In this document: piece after piece, positions 1 to 6,327 of the stretch
Numbering within the stretch: position 1 is the first letter of the stretch
Layout: the number at the start of each line of letters is the position of its first letter
Source: CAYSBE01 sp964429245
GTDB lineage: Bacteria; Bacteroidota; Bacteroidia; UKL13-3
Direction of reading: 5' to 3'
Assembly (NCBI GenBank): GCA_964429245.1
Contig: CAYSBE010000088.1
Location: 1 to 11,148, forward strand
DNA: 11,148 nt
Notes under the pieces: model-generated
What the model was told of the DNA's origin: nothing
What the model saw: only the letters and a program-made list of their open reading frames with translations
The model's database searches: none
Position numbers and translations under genes: made by a program

Positions 1-55
1 TAAAATAAAAAACCTCTTAGTTTCCTAAGAGGTTTTTTGTGGAGGCTATAGGATT
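1..55. repeat. 55-nt exact direct repeat, left copy
   Basis: Positions 1-55 match 390-444 base for base (offset 389). The repeat holds an A-rich leader, the terminator hairpin and the 15 nt at the 3' end of the tRNA. Identity stops at position 56, where an extra segment enters the degenerate tRNA copy, and resumes at 80. Because the window starts at base 1 of the repeat, its true left boundary may lie outside. Confidence 0.9.
7..38 (-). terminator. Rho-independent terminator, left copy
   Basis: An 8-bp perfect stem, CCTCTTAG with CTAAGAGG around a TTTC loop, is flanked by six A on one side and six T on the other, so it can act in either direction. It lies just beyond the 3' end of the degenerate tRNA copy on the minus strand, as the right copy lies beyond the intact tRNA. 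It is identical to the copy at 396-427 and belongs to a 55-nt exact repeat. Confidence 0.8.
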
Positions 56-62
56 GTTTACT

Positions 63-78
63 CCCGACCGCAGTCGGG
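63..78. repeat. Short hairpin CCCGAC-CGCA-GTCGGG
   Basis: A 6-bp perfect GC-rich stem with a four-base loop lies inside the 24-nt insertion that splits the T arm of the degenerate tRNA. The same stem with a different loop occurs at 95-110. I saw no further copy in the window. Its GC content contrasts with the AT-rich surroundings. It could be a small dispersed palindromic element; this is inference. Confidence 0.7.
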
Positions 79-94
79 GCGAACCTATGACCCT

Positions 95-110
95 CCCGAC
101 CTGAGTCGGG
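95..110. repeat. Short hairpin CCCGAC-CTGA-GTCGGG
   Basis: It has the same 6-bp stem as the hairpin at 63-78, with loop CTGA. It sits exactly where the anticodon stem-loop of the intact tRNA is found (461-474 in the intact copy), so one hairpin has taken the place of another of almost equal length. Confidence 0.7.
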
Positions 111-124
111 ATGCTCTGAACCAA

Positions 125-376
125 CTATAGGCCACCGATTAATCGTTTAATTTTAACAGAAGATTTCCAGGCTTTGATTTCTTTTTCGCGTCTGATTGCA
201 TCGGATTTGTTTTGAAAAGGCTCAGTATAAACTATTCTCCAATCGCCAACGCCACCCGTAAACCCCTTGTGATTGGAGTTGTGTTTTCTAAGTCTATCGT
301 TTAAGTCATCAGCCGTATATCCAACATAAAATTTTGCTTTGGTATCGGAGTAAAGAATATACATTTGAATAGACAT
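125..376 (-). CDS. Small GIY-YIG domain nuclease-like protein
   Basis: The product is 83 aa, a single GIY-YIG domain with no other domain, like the small UvrC-N-terminal/YhbQ-type family. Visible motifs are the YIL and YVGYT segments (residues 6-8 and 17-21) corresponding to GIY-YIG, the basic stretch DRLRKHN (27-33) with the family's conserved arginine, and REKEIKAWK (63-71) with the probable metal-binding glutamate. GIY-YIG domains cut DNA in homing endonucleases and repair proteins; the role of free-standing small members is mostly unknown. The start could be Met5 instead of Met1, since many relatives begin near MYxYIL. The gene lies downstream of tRNA-Val on the same strand, behind a strong terminator. 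Its last residues (GGL) and TAG stop are read from the degenerate tRNA copy. Domain assignment is firm; cellular role is not. Confidence 0.85.
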   Translation of the reverse strand: MSIQMYILYSDTKAKFYVGYTADDLNDRLRKHNSNHKGFTGGVGDWRIVYTEPFQNKSDAIRREKEIKAWKSSVKIKRLIGGL

Positions 377-389
377 TGTGCAAGCAAAA

Positions 390-444
390 TAAAATAAAAA
401 ACCTCTTAGTTTCCTAAGAGGTTTTTTGTGGAGGCTATAGGATT
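390..444. repeat. 55-nt exact direct repeat, right copy
   Basis: This is the second copy of the 55-nt repeat at 1-55. It contains the terminator and the 3' end of the intact tRNA-Val. It ends where the T loop of the tRNA continues normally with CGAACC at 445. Confidence 0.9.
396..427 (-). terminator. Rho-independent terminator of tRNA-Val, right copy
   Basis: The stem CCTCTTAG/CTAAGAGG has loop TTTC at 410-413 and flanking A6 and T6 tracts. It starts 2 nt after the tRNA 3' end on the minus strand, so it should end the tRNA transcript. The GIY-YIG gene lies immediately beyond it and therefore needs read-through or its own promoter in the 20 nt between. Confidence 0.85.
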
Positions 445-503
445 CGAACCTATGACCCTCTGCTTGTAAGGCAGATGCTCTGAACCAACTGAGCTAAGCC
501 TCC
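430..503 (-). tRNA. tRNA-Val (anticodon UAC)
   Basis: The 74-nt minus-strand sequence folds as a full cloverleaf. The acceptor strands GGAGGCT and AGCCTCC pair perfectly, and the D arm is GCTC with GAGC. The anticodon stem TCTGC/GCAGA encloses loop CTTACAA, giving anticodon TAC (UAC in RNA), which reads valine GUA codons. The T arm carries the standard GGTTCGAATCC. CCA is not encoded. It has its own promoter (521-550) and terminator (396-427). A ruined copy lies 389 bp away at 41-136, on the far side of the nuclease gene. Confidence 0.95.
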
Positions 504-520
504 TTTTTTATAAGGGAGTG

Positions 521-550
521 CAAAGATATTAATGAGCAGATAAATTGCAA
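521..550 (-). promoter_or_regulatory. Bacteroidota-type promoter of tRNA-Val
   Basis: On the minus strand TTG (548-550) is followed after exactly 19 nt by TATCTTTG (521-528). This fits the Bacteroidota primary sigma factor consensus of TTG and TAnnTTTG. The expected start of transcription is roughly at 512-515, about ten bases ahead of the mature tRNA. Confidence 0.75.
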
Positions 551-647
551 GGAATAACAGAAAAAATATCCTATATACTAATAATCAATGTTTTGTATTG
601 CTGTTCAAGTAATTTAAGTAATCCATATACGTTAATAACATATCAAA

Positions 648-675
648 TTGAGCATACTGCTGCTTCTTATATTTG
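648..675 (+). promoter_or_regulatory. Possible promoter of the AsmA-like gene
   Basis: TATATTTG (668-675) matches TAnnTTTG exactly. TTG at 648-650 precedes it by 17 nt, a little short of the usual spacing. If it is used, transcription would start around 680-684, making ATG 676 too early and ATG 688 a nearly leaderless start. The remainder of 551-647 shows no gene or clear signal. Confidence 0.35.
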
Positions 676-687
676 ATGCCATTCAAG

Positions 688-3132
688 ATGAATAAGACAG
701 CCAGAATCTTTTTTTACGTTATTGTTTTTATTACAATCACAATTGCCGGTTTAGCACTATGGGCATATTCTAGCCGCGATGAGATTAAACAATATGTATT
801 ATCAGAAATAAATAAGTCGTTGAAAACAAATATTAAAGTTGAAAGTATTCGAATTGAGTTATTTCGTCAATTTCCCAAAGTAGGACTAAACTTTAGTAAG
901 GTGTGGGTGGAAGATGCGTTTAAAAGTAAAAAACCACTATTAGTTGCCGAGCATATTTACCTAGGATTCAACTTCTGGAATATGTTGAATCATAACTACA
1001 AAATACAACAAATAACCATTGAAGATGGGCAAGTAGATATATATTTTAACAAATCAGACCAACCCAATTTTGCCATATTTACCGAAGGAAGTGATACTTC
1101 AGATATGGTGCTAAATCTACAAAAAATTATTTTGAACAATATAGACCTTTCTTACAAAAGAACTTCGCAGAAACAATCGTTTGAACTCACGTTTATCAAT
1201 CAGGATGCAAAGATTGAAATAGTAGATTCATTAACATTGGTTGATTTTAGAGGTAATACCCAAATAAATCATATAAAAACAGGAAATACCAAATGGGTGT
1301 CTAAAAAAAGTATGGATATTGAAGCATCCATTTCATTCAATTCCGCAACCCAAACTTTCAACTATGAAATTCCTACTTTAATACTCGGAAAGTTAAGTCT
1401 AAGCTTAAATGGCAACTATGTTTTTGGAAATAAATCGGATAATATTGATTTGAAAATAAGTACAAACAAAGTTGATATTCCCGCAATATTGAGTATACTA
1501 CCCATTAAATCAGAAATACTTGATGAGTGGAATGGCGATGGCTATGTCAAAATTATGGGAACAATTAACGGGCCTATAAGTTCAAAACGAAATCCGGACA
1601 TCGATATCAATTTTGATATCGAAAACGGTAGACTTATTAGGAAAAAAGACGATTTTACTTTAGATAAAATTAAAACTAAAGCAAACATTTCATTGAGCAG
1701 CCTCCAATCGATATTGCAATTTGAAACCCTCTCACTAAAAATGAATAAATCATCTGTGATGGGTAGCCTCATTATAAAAGATTTTACAAATCCTTATGTC
1801 GAAGCAAAGACAAGTATTAAAATGGATGCATCTGATTTTGCTGCTTTAATTGGTATTGCAAAGCACGAAGAAGTAACAGGAAATATTGAATCAGCTATTG
1901 AAGTGAAAGGACTATTAAGCGACCTGACAGACCCTGGCAGAATCTTACAATCAGATATCAAAGGCACAGCTACATGGGATTTGAAAAGCTTACATCCTGT
2001 ATTTTCAAAAAATAAGATATTGGAATCAACAGCAAGCATCACTTTTGGAAGTTCAATTTCAATAACTTCAATGATTATTAAAACTACCACGGGAACATTG
2101 AATTGTAATGGCACCATCAACAATTTAACAGGATACATTTTTAAAGATAAAAGTCTTGATGCATATTTAAACTTATCAGCTGATTATTTAAATATAAACG
2201 ATTGGAATTTTTCTTCAGGAAGTAGTAATGGAGATGAAAAAGTTAAGCCATATAAAATAGTTTTAAATTCAAAGGCGGACCGCTTTAAATATGATAAGAT
2301 TGAAGCAAACGCAGTTCGTGCAATCGTATCGATTACACCAAATACAATTCAAATTCAATCTTTGGAAGCCAATGCTTTTGAAGGCAAAATTAGGGGAGAG
2401 GTAAGTGTATTGTTTGATAAAAAAGGATACACGATACAAAATAATTTTGTAGTAGACGGTGCCAATGTAAAGACCATGTTCAGTCAATGCAACAATTTTT
2501 ATCAGGAGGAAATAAAGGACAATAATTTATCGGGTACCATATCGGGGAATTTGCAAATGGTTTCAAAATGGGATACCCTTTTTCAATGTGATTACCAAAC
2601 ATTGAACGCTTTACTTGAAGTTGAAGTAAAAGATGGCAACATTATCAATTATGAGCCCTTAAAAAACTTATCAAAATTTGCAGATATTGAAGATTTGAAA
2701 AACCTAAAAATTGCATCATTAAAAACAACTGTATTTATTAGAGACAACAAAATAGAGATTCCGGAAACAGATATAAATAATAATGCACTGAATTTAACAA
2801 TCAGCGGTTCCTACAGGTTTGATGGGTATATGGATTACAGAATAAAGGTAAGGCTTTCGGAATTGTTGGTGAAAAAACGGAAGAATAAAATTGCATTAGA
2901 GTTTGAAGAAGAATTGGATGATAATAAAGGGATGTATGTTTACCTAGTCATGCAGGGAACAACTGATAATTTGAAAATATTTTATGATAAAGTATCCGTA
3001 AAGAAAAAAGTTAAACAAGATTTGCAATCAGAAAAAGAAACGATTAAAGAAACAATGAAAAAGGAGTTTTTGAAAGAAAAAGAACCGATAAAAGAAACAG
3101 AATCACAAGAAGTAGAATTTGAATTAGAATAA
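688..3132 (+). CDS. AsmA family envelope protein
   Basis: The product is about 814 aa. An N-terminal membrane helix (about residues 6-27, IFFYVIVFI onward) is followed by a long beta-rich body. The C-terminal part has the AsmA-like C-terminal pattern: a segment with DGNIINYEPLKNLSKFADIEDLKNL, then IPETDINNNALNLTISGSYRFD and a DYRIKV strand. The last 40 or so residues are a Lys/Glu-rich tail. AsmA-type proteins are anchored in the inner membrane, extend through the periplasm, and are implicated in outer-membrane biogenesis and lipid transport; here that role is inferred from family. In-frame starts exist at TTG 673, ATG 676 and ATG 688. I prefer 688 because the best upstream promoter overlaps the two earlier ones. 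The next gene starts 6 nt after the stop, so the two are probably co-transcribed. Confidence 0.85.
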   Translation: MNKTARIFFYVIVFITITIAGLALWAYSSRDEIKQYVLSEINKSLKTNIKVESIRIELFRQFPKVGLNFSKVWVEDAFKSKKPLLVAEHIYLGFNFWNMLNHNYKIQQITIEDGQVDIYFNKSDQPNFAIFTEGSDTSDMVLNLQKIILNNIDLSYKRTSQKQSFELTFINQDAKIEIVDSLTLVDFRGNTQINHIKTGNTKWVSKKSMDIEASISFNSATQTFNYEIPTLILGKLSLSLNGNYVFGNKSDNIDLKISTNKVDIPAILSILPIKSEILDEWNGDGYVKIMGTINGPISSKRNPDIDINFDIENGRLIRKKDDFTLDKIKTKANISLSSLQSILQFETLSLKMNKSSVMGSLIIKDFTNPYVEAKTSIKMDASDFAALIGIAKHEEVTGNIESAIEVKGLLSDLTDPGRILQSDIKGTATWDLKSLHPVFSKNKILESTASITFGSSISITSMIIKTTTGTLNCNGTINNLTGYIFKDKSLDAYLNLSADYLNINDWNFSSGSSNGDEKVKPYKIVLNSKADRFKYDKIEANAVRAIVSITPNTIQIQSLEANAFEGKIRGEVSVLFDKKGYTIQNNFVVDGANVKTMFSQCNNFYQEEIKDNNLSGTISGNLQMVSKWDTLFQCDYQTLNALLEVEVKDGNIINYEPLKNLSKFADIEDLKNLKIASLKTTVFIRDNKIEIPETDINNNALNLTISGSYRFDGYMDYRIKVRLSELLVKKRKNKIALEFEEELDDNKGMYVYLVMQGTTDNLKIFYDKVSVKKKVKQDLQSEKETIKETMKKEFLKEKEPIKETESQEVEFELE

Positions 3133-3138
3133 ACATTT

Positions 3139-3675
3139 ATGGAAAAAGAATTAGGCATTGGCTCAAGAGTTAAGCACCCAAATTACGGAAATGGTGTTGT
3201 TATAAATACGAAATCGAATCTTTATTCCATTGTATTTACAGACTATGGTCGAAAAGAGATGAGTAAAGACCAAAATCAACTTGAAATTATTGAATTGATA
3301 GAATCGCCTGATGATCTCATCAGCAGTGCCGATGTGGAGCGAAGTTTAATTCAAATATTGAAGCGATGGAGCGACATTCAAGAAGAAGTAAGTTTAGGTG
3401 CCAAATGGTTAGGAGGCAAGATGATTTTGCAGCCTGCAGATAGAAATGTACAAGGAAAGGAAATTCCTATTGAAACATTTTTTCATAAAATTGTCATGCT
3501 GCGCGACAGGTTGCGTGTTATGGAGCAGCGCATCAATGCACATGAAAAACTAACTGATGAAGATAAAGTGAATATGCAACAATACATTACCAGAATTTAT
3601 GGGTCACTCACTTCGTTTAATATCCTATTCAAATTTCCACACGATCATTTTGTGGGAGAAAAGGGAAAGGAATAA
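3139..3675 (+). CDS. Uncharacterised protein with Tudor/KOW-like N-terminus
   Basis: The product is 178 aa with no signal peptide or membrane helix, so probably cytoplasmic. Residues 5-50 (GIGSRVKHPNYGNGVV, then an IVFTDYGRKEMS strand pattern) resemble the small Tudor-like beta-barrel found at the C-terminus of UvrD/PcrA helicases and in RNA-polymerase-binding proteins. This is a resemblance seen by eye. The rest (about 60-170) is mostly predicted helix with charged heptad-like stretches (MLRDRLRVMEQRINAHEKL). It follows the AsmA-like gene by 6 nt and probably shares its transcript. It converges with pdxA, with 10 nt between the two stop codons and no obvious hairpin terminator there. I do not recognise the family and assign no function. 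Confidence 0.8.
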   Translation: MEKELGIGSRVKHPNYGNGVVINTKSNLYSIVFTDYGRKEMSKDQNQLEIIELIESPDDLISSADVERSLIQILKRWSDIQEEVSLGAKWLGGKMILQPADRNVQGKEIPIETFFHKIVMLRDRLRVMEQRINAHEKLTDEDKVNMQQYITRIYGSLTSFNILFKFPHDHFVGEKGKE

Positions 3676-3686
3676 TAAATAAAACA

Positions 3687-4754
3687 TTAGAAATCCAGCC
3701 TAAATCGTTCTTTTCGGTGTTGAATAAATTGAAGTGGATTTTCTGTCAATTTAAAGTTGTCGTTTCTAGTACGTAAAATGTCGTAAGCGTAGAATATAGC
3801 ATTGCGTAACGATTTTTCAGAAGCTTCATTTTTGCCTGCAATATTATAAGCAGTTCCATGATCAGGCGAAGTACGTACAAATGGCAAGCCGGCAGTAAAA
3901 TTTACACCATCATCAAATGACATGTATTTAAAAGGAATCAAGCCTTGGTCATGATACATTGCAAGTACGGCATCAAACATTTCAAATTGCGAGGTCCCAA
4001 AAAATCCGTCAGCAGCATATGGGCCGTATGCAATTATTCCTTCTTCGCGTGCTTTTGTCAATGCAGGTGCGATGATGTCTTTATCTTCATTGCCTAACAA
4101 CCCATTGTCACCTGCATGCGGGTTTAATCCCAAAACGGCAATTTTAGGTTTGGTAATGCTAAAATCTTTTTCGAGCGATTTTTTCATGATGCGCAGTTTA
4201 CGTAAAATTAGCTCCTCATTTATTTTCGATGAAATATCTTTTACCGCTACATGTCCTGTTACTAAACCAACTTTTATACGCTCTGAAATAAGCATCATCA
4301 TAAAATCTTGGCTTCCGGCCTGTTGTGCCAGGTATTCTGTATGCCCTACAAATGGCTGCGAAGCGGTATGTACGTTGTGTTTATTTAAAGGTGCGGTAAC
4401 CAATGCATGTATTTTGCCTTCTTTCCAATCTTTTGTAGCCATTTCCAAAGATTTGAATGCATACTTTCCGGTTACTTCAGTTGTTTCTCCCGGTTTTATC
4501 TCAACCTCTTCTTCCCAACAAACCACAATATTTGCTTTATTATGATGGATTTGCTCAATGTTTTTGGCAATATGTAATTGAAAATCATTGTATCCTAATA
4601 GCTTTTTCCAAAAGCTAATAGATTTGGGTGAGCCATAAACAACCGGAGTAAAAAACTGTGACATTCTGTTGTCATGCAATGTTTTGATAATTACCTCAAT
4701 GCTTACGCCATTGATGTCTCCTTGTGTAATCCCAATTATTGGAAGTTTACTCAT
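3687..4754 (-). CDS. pdxA: 4-hydroxythreonine-4-phosphate dehydrogenase
   Basis: The product is 355 aa, close to the usual PdxA length of about 330-350. PdxA oxidises 4-phosphohydroxy-L-threonine with NAD; the product is condensed by PdxJ with deoxyxylulose phosphate in pyridoxine 5'-phosphate synthesis. The N-terminus GITQGDINGVSIEV (8-21) is the family start motif in a variant form (GDxxG). Probable metal-binding histidines are H168 (VTGHVA), H213 (NPHAG) and H268 (MYHDQG), close to the positions of H166, H211 and H266 in the E. coli enzyme. The substrate-site motif GHTEYL is at 137-142 and HGTAYNIAGKNEAS near 299. The gene starts 9 nt after the stop of the aminopeptidase gene, so the two are likely one operon. 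PdxA is a cytoplasmic homodimer in characterised species. Confidence 0.95.
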   Translation of the reverse strand: MSKLPIIGITQGDINGVSIEVIIKTLHDNRMSQFFTPVVYGSPKSISFWKKLLGYNDFQLHIAKNIEQIHHNKANIVVCWEEEVEIKPGETTEVTGKYAFKSLEMATKDWKEGKIHALVTAPLNKHNVHTASQPFVGHTEYLAQQAGSQDFMMMLISERIKVGLVTGHVAVKDISSKINEELILRKLRIMKKSLEKDFSITKPKIAVLGLNPHAGDNGLLGNEDKDIIAPALTKAREEGIIAYGPYAADGFFGTSQFEMFDAVLAMYHDQGLIPFKYMSFDDGVNFTAGLPFVRTSPDHGTAYNIAGKNEASEKSLRNAIFYAYDILRTRNDNFKLTENPLQFIQHRKERFRLDF

Positions 4755-4763
4755 ACTGTAAAA

Positions 4764-6221
4764 TTATTTTATGCTGTTTTTTACAAAATCAAAAATAAGT
4801 CGAACACCTACACCCGTTCCGTTTTTACTGCGGTAACTATCCTGTGATGATATAAATGCAGGTCCGGCAATATCAAAATGCATCCAATTGTAATCCGTAT
4901 ATTTTTCAAGGAATTTACCTGCTGTAATGGCTCCTCCAATTGGGCCACCAATATTTTTCATATCTGCCAAATCACTTTTTATTAGTTTCTCGTATTCACT
5001 CCAAAAAGGAAATTCAACTAAGCGTTCGTATACATTGTTGCCACTATTTTTTAAATCTTCTTTTGTTTGCTCATTGGCAGTGCCCATGCACACAATGCCA
5101 TAAGGGCCAATTGCTGCAGCAGCAGCTCCCGTTAACGTAGCAAAATCAAGAACCAATTGAGGTTTGTATTTTTTTGCATATGCCAATGCATCAGCCAGAA
5201 TCATGCGACCTTCGGCATCTGTATTTAATACTTCCACCGTTTGTCCGTCATACATATGAATGACATCACCTGGTGTGTAGGCATTTTCACCTGGCCTATT
5301 ATCAGTAGCAGGTACTAGTGCAATCACATAATATGGTAATTCTGCTTTTGCAATAGCATACATGGAAGCAGCTACAGCAGCCGCACCGGCCATATCACAT
5401 TTCATGGTATCCATTGAATTTGGAGTAGGCTTAAGGCTTAATCCACCGGTATCGTATACTACACCTTTGCCTACAAGTACTAGCGGTTTTTTATTGAAAT
5501 GCTTTTTGGGTTTCCATTCCATGATTGTAAATGTTGGAGGAGTTTGGCTGCCTTTATTTACTGCCAGTAGGCCTCCCATTTTTAGCGCCTCAATCTGTTT
5601 CTTATTTAACACCTCAACCGAAACTCCCGCTTTTTTACAAAAGTTTTTCATTTCATGAGCAAAAGTTACGGCATCAAGATGTGATTGAGGTTCATTTACC
5701 CAATCTCTTGCTTTTAATACAGCATCAGTTAGTATCTGCAATTCAGCAATTTCAGTTTTTGATATTTTACCCGAACATACCCTGATATGTTTAAGCGAAT
5801 TGGGAGTTTGTTTACCGGTTTTATACTTTAAGAATTGATAATTTCCCAATGCGCACCCTTCAGCAGCATAGGTGAGTAAATGTTGATACGTTTCACTTGC
5901 AGAGAGTATATCTACTGATTCATATTTCTGTGAATTAATGGCAACTGCTGTTTTGCACCCTGCATCCCTCATGCTTTCGTGAAGTTGAAATGCTTTTTCT
6001 AGTTTTTCATCAACCAGTTGAATGATGGATAACCTACTAAAATGATTGACAGTAATAAATTTTTCATCTGCTTTTAATTTCTTCTCAATGTACTGAATTT
6101 CTGCAGTTGTAAATTCAAGTTTTTTCCAGTCCTGTTTTTTATCACATATAATCAGGCGGCTATTATTCTTATCAGTTTTTGAATGTAGTTCGATATGCAT
6201 AGTATTTAATTTTTTTGCCAT
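4764..6221 (-). CDS. pepA: Leucyl aminopeptidase, peptidase family M17
   Basis: The product is 485 aa. The C-terminal catalytic domain (about 165-485) carries all M17 landmarks. VGKGVVYDTGGLSLKP gives metal ligands K252 and D257 and catalytic K264; MKCDMAGAA gives D276; the signature NTDAEGRMILADAL (333-346) gives D335, E337 and catalytic R339. The N-terminal domain (1-160) is variable, as is usual. M17 enzymes are cytoplasmic, two-metal, usually hexameric peptidases that remove N-terminal residues in peptide turnover. Met8 (codon at 6198-6200) is an alternative start; a weak TACTTTCG element on the minus strand at 6223-6230 lies so close to Met1 that transcription from it would favour Met8. 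It is followed by pdxA after 9 nt and is divergent from rsmA across 106 nt. Confidence 0.93.
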   Translation of the reverse strand: MAKKLNTMHIELHSKTDKNNSRLIICDKKQDWKKLEFTTAEIQYIEKKLKADEKFITVNHFSRLSIIQLVDEKLEKAFQLHESMRDAGCKTAVAINSQKYESVDILSASETYQHLLTYAAEGCALGNYQFLKYKTGKQTPNSLKHIRVCSGKISKTEIAELQILTDAVLKARDWVNEPQSHLDAVTFAHEMKNFCKKAGVSVEVLNKKQIEALKMGGLLAVNKGSQTPPTFTIMEWKPKKHFNKKPLVLVGKGVVYDTGGLSLKPTPNSMDTMKCDMAGAAAVAASMYAIAKAELPYYVIALVPATDNRPGENAYTPGDVIHMYDGQTVEVLNTDAEGRMILADALAYAKKYKPQLVLDFATLTGAAAAAIGPYGIVCMGTANEQTKEDLKNSGNNVYERLVEFPFWSEYEKLIKSDLADMKNIGGPIGGAITAGKFLEKYTDYNWMHFDIAGPAFISSQDSYRSKNGTGVGVRLIFDFVKNSIK

Positions 6222-6327
6222 GCGAAAGTATGAAAAAATGAGGCATCACCTAAATGATTCTATTTGATGTTGAAAACGAGCAACACAACACCTACATTGC
6301 ACCCTTAATTCAATATAATTAGGTTAT

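Larger units (their letters stand above)
41..136 (-). pseudogene. Degenerate tRNA-Val copy interrupted by two hairpins
   Basis: This is a broken copy of the tRNA-Val at 430-503. Identical blocks are 41-55 (acceptor 3' strand and part of the T arm), 80-95 (T arm to variable region) and 111-126 (D loop and D-stem 3' strand). Between them, 56-79 is a 24-nt insertion splitting the T loop and holding a hairpin CCCGAC-CGCA-GTCGGG. At 96-110 the anticodon arm is replaced by a second hairpin, CCCGAC-CTGA-GTCGGG. The 5' end is diverged: minus-strand GGTGGCCTA stands for GGAGGCTTA, and the GCTC of the D stem is lost. With no anticodon, a broken D stem and a split T arm it cannot be a working tRNA. Its 5' end forms the last codons and stop of the neighbouring nuclease gene. 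Confidence 0.85.

Noticed and set aside
56..110. Possibility that the degenerate copy is a working unusual tRNA with an intron or extra arms
   Set aside because: The anticodon is gone and the 5' half of the D stem is lost, so no decoding tRNA could form after any removal of the inserts.
1..444. Possibility that the 55-nt repeats are a CRISPR array
   Set aside because: There are only two copies 389 bp apart, made of a terminator plus tRNA end, with a gene between and no cas genes.
1601..1622. 22-bp near-perfect palindrome, TCGATATCAA and TTGATATCGA around TT, within the AsmA-like gene
   Set aside because: It encodes a repetitive acidic stretch (DIDINFDIE) in frame, has no T-tract and no promoter context; most likely a by-product of the codons.
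1794..2138. 114-codon open frame antisense to the AsmA-like gene
   Set aside because: It lies wholly inside a well-supported gene and shows no domain or start context.
3676..3686. Search for a terminator between the converging genes at 3675 and 3687
   Set aside because: The 11-nt space and its surroundings show no hairpin with a T-tract.
4072..4545. 157-codon open frame antisense to pdxA
   Set aside because: pdxA on the other strand has all family motifs; this frame has no recognisable domain and arises from codon bias of the real gene.
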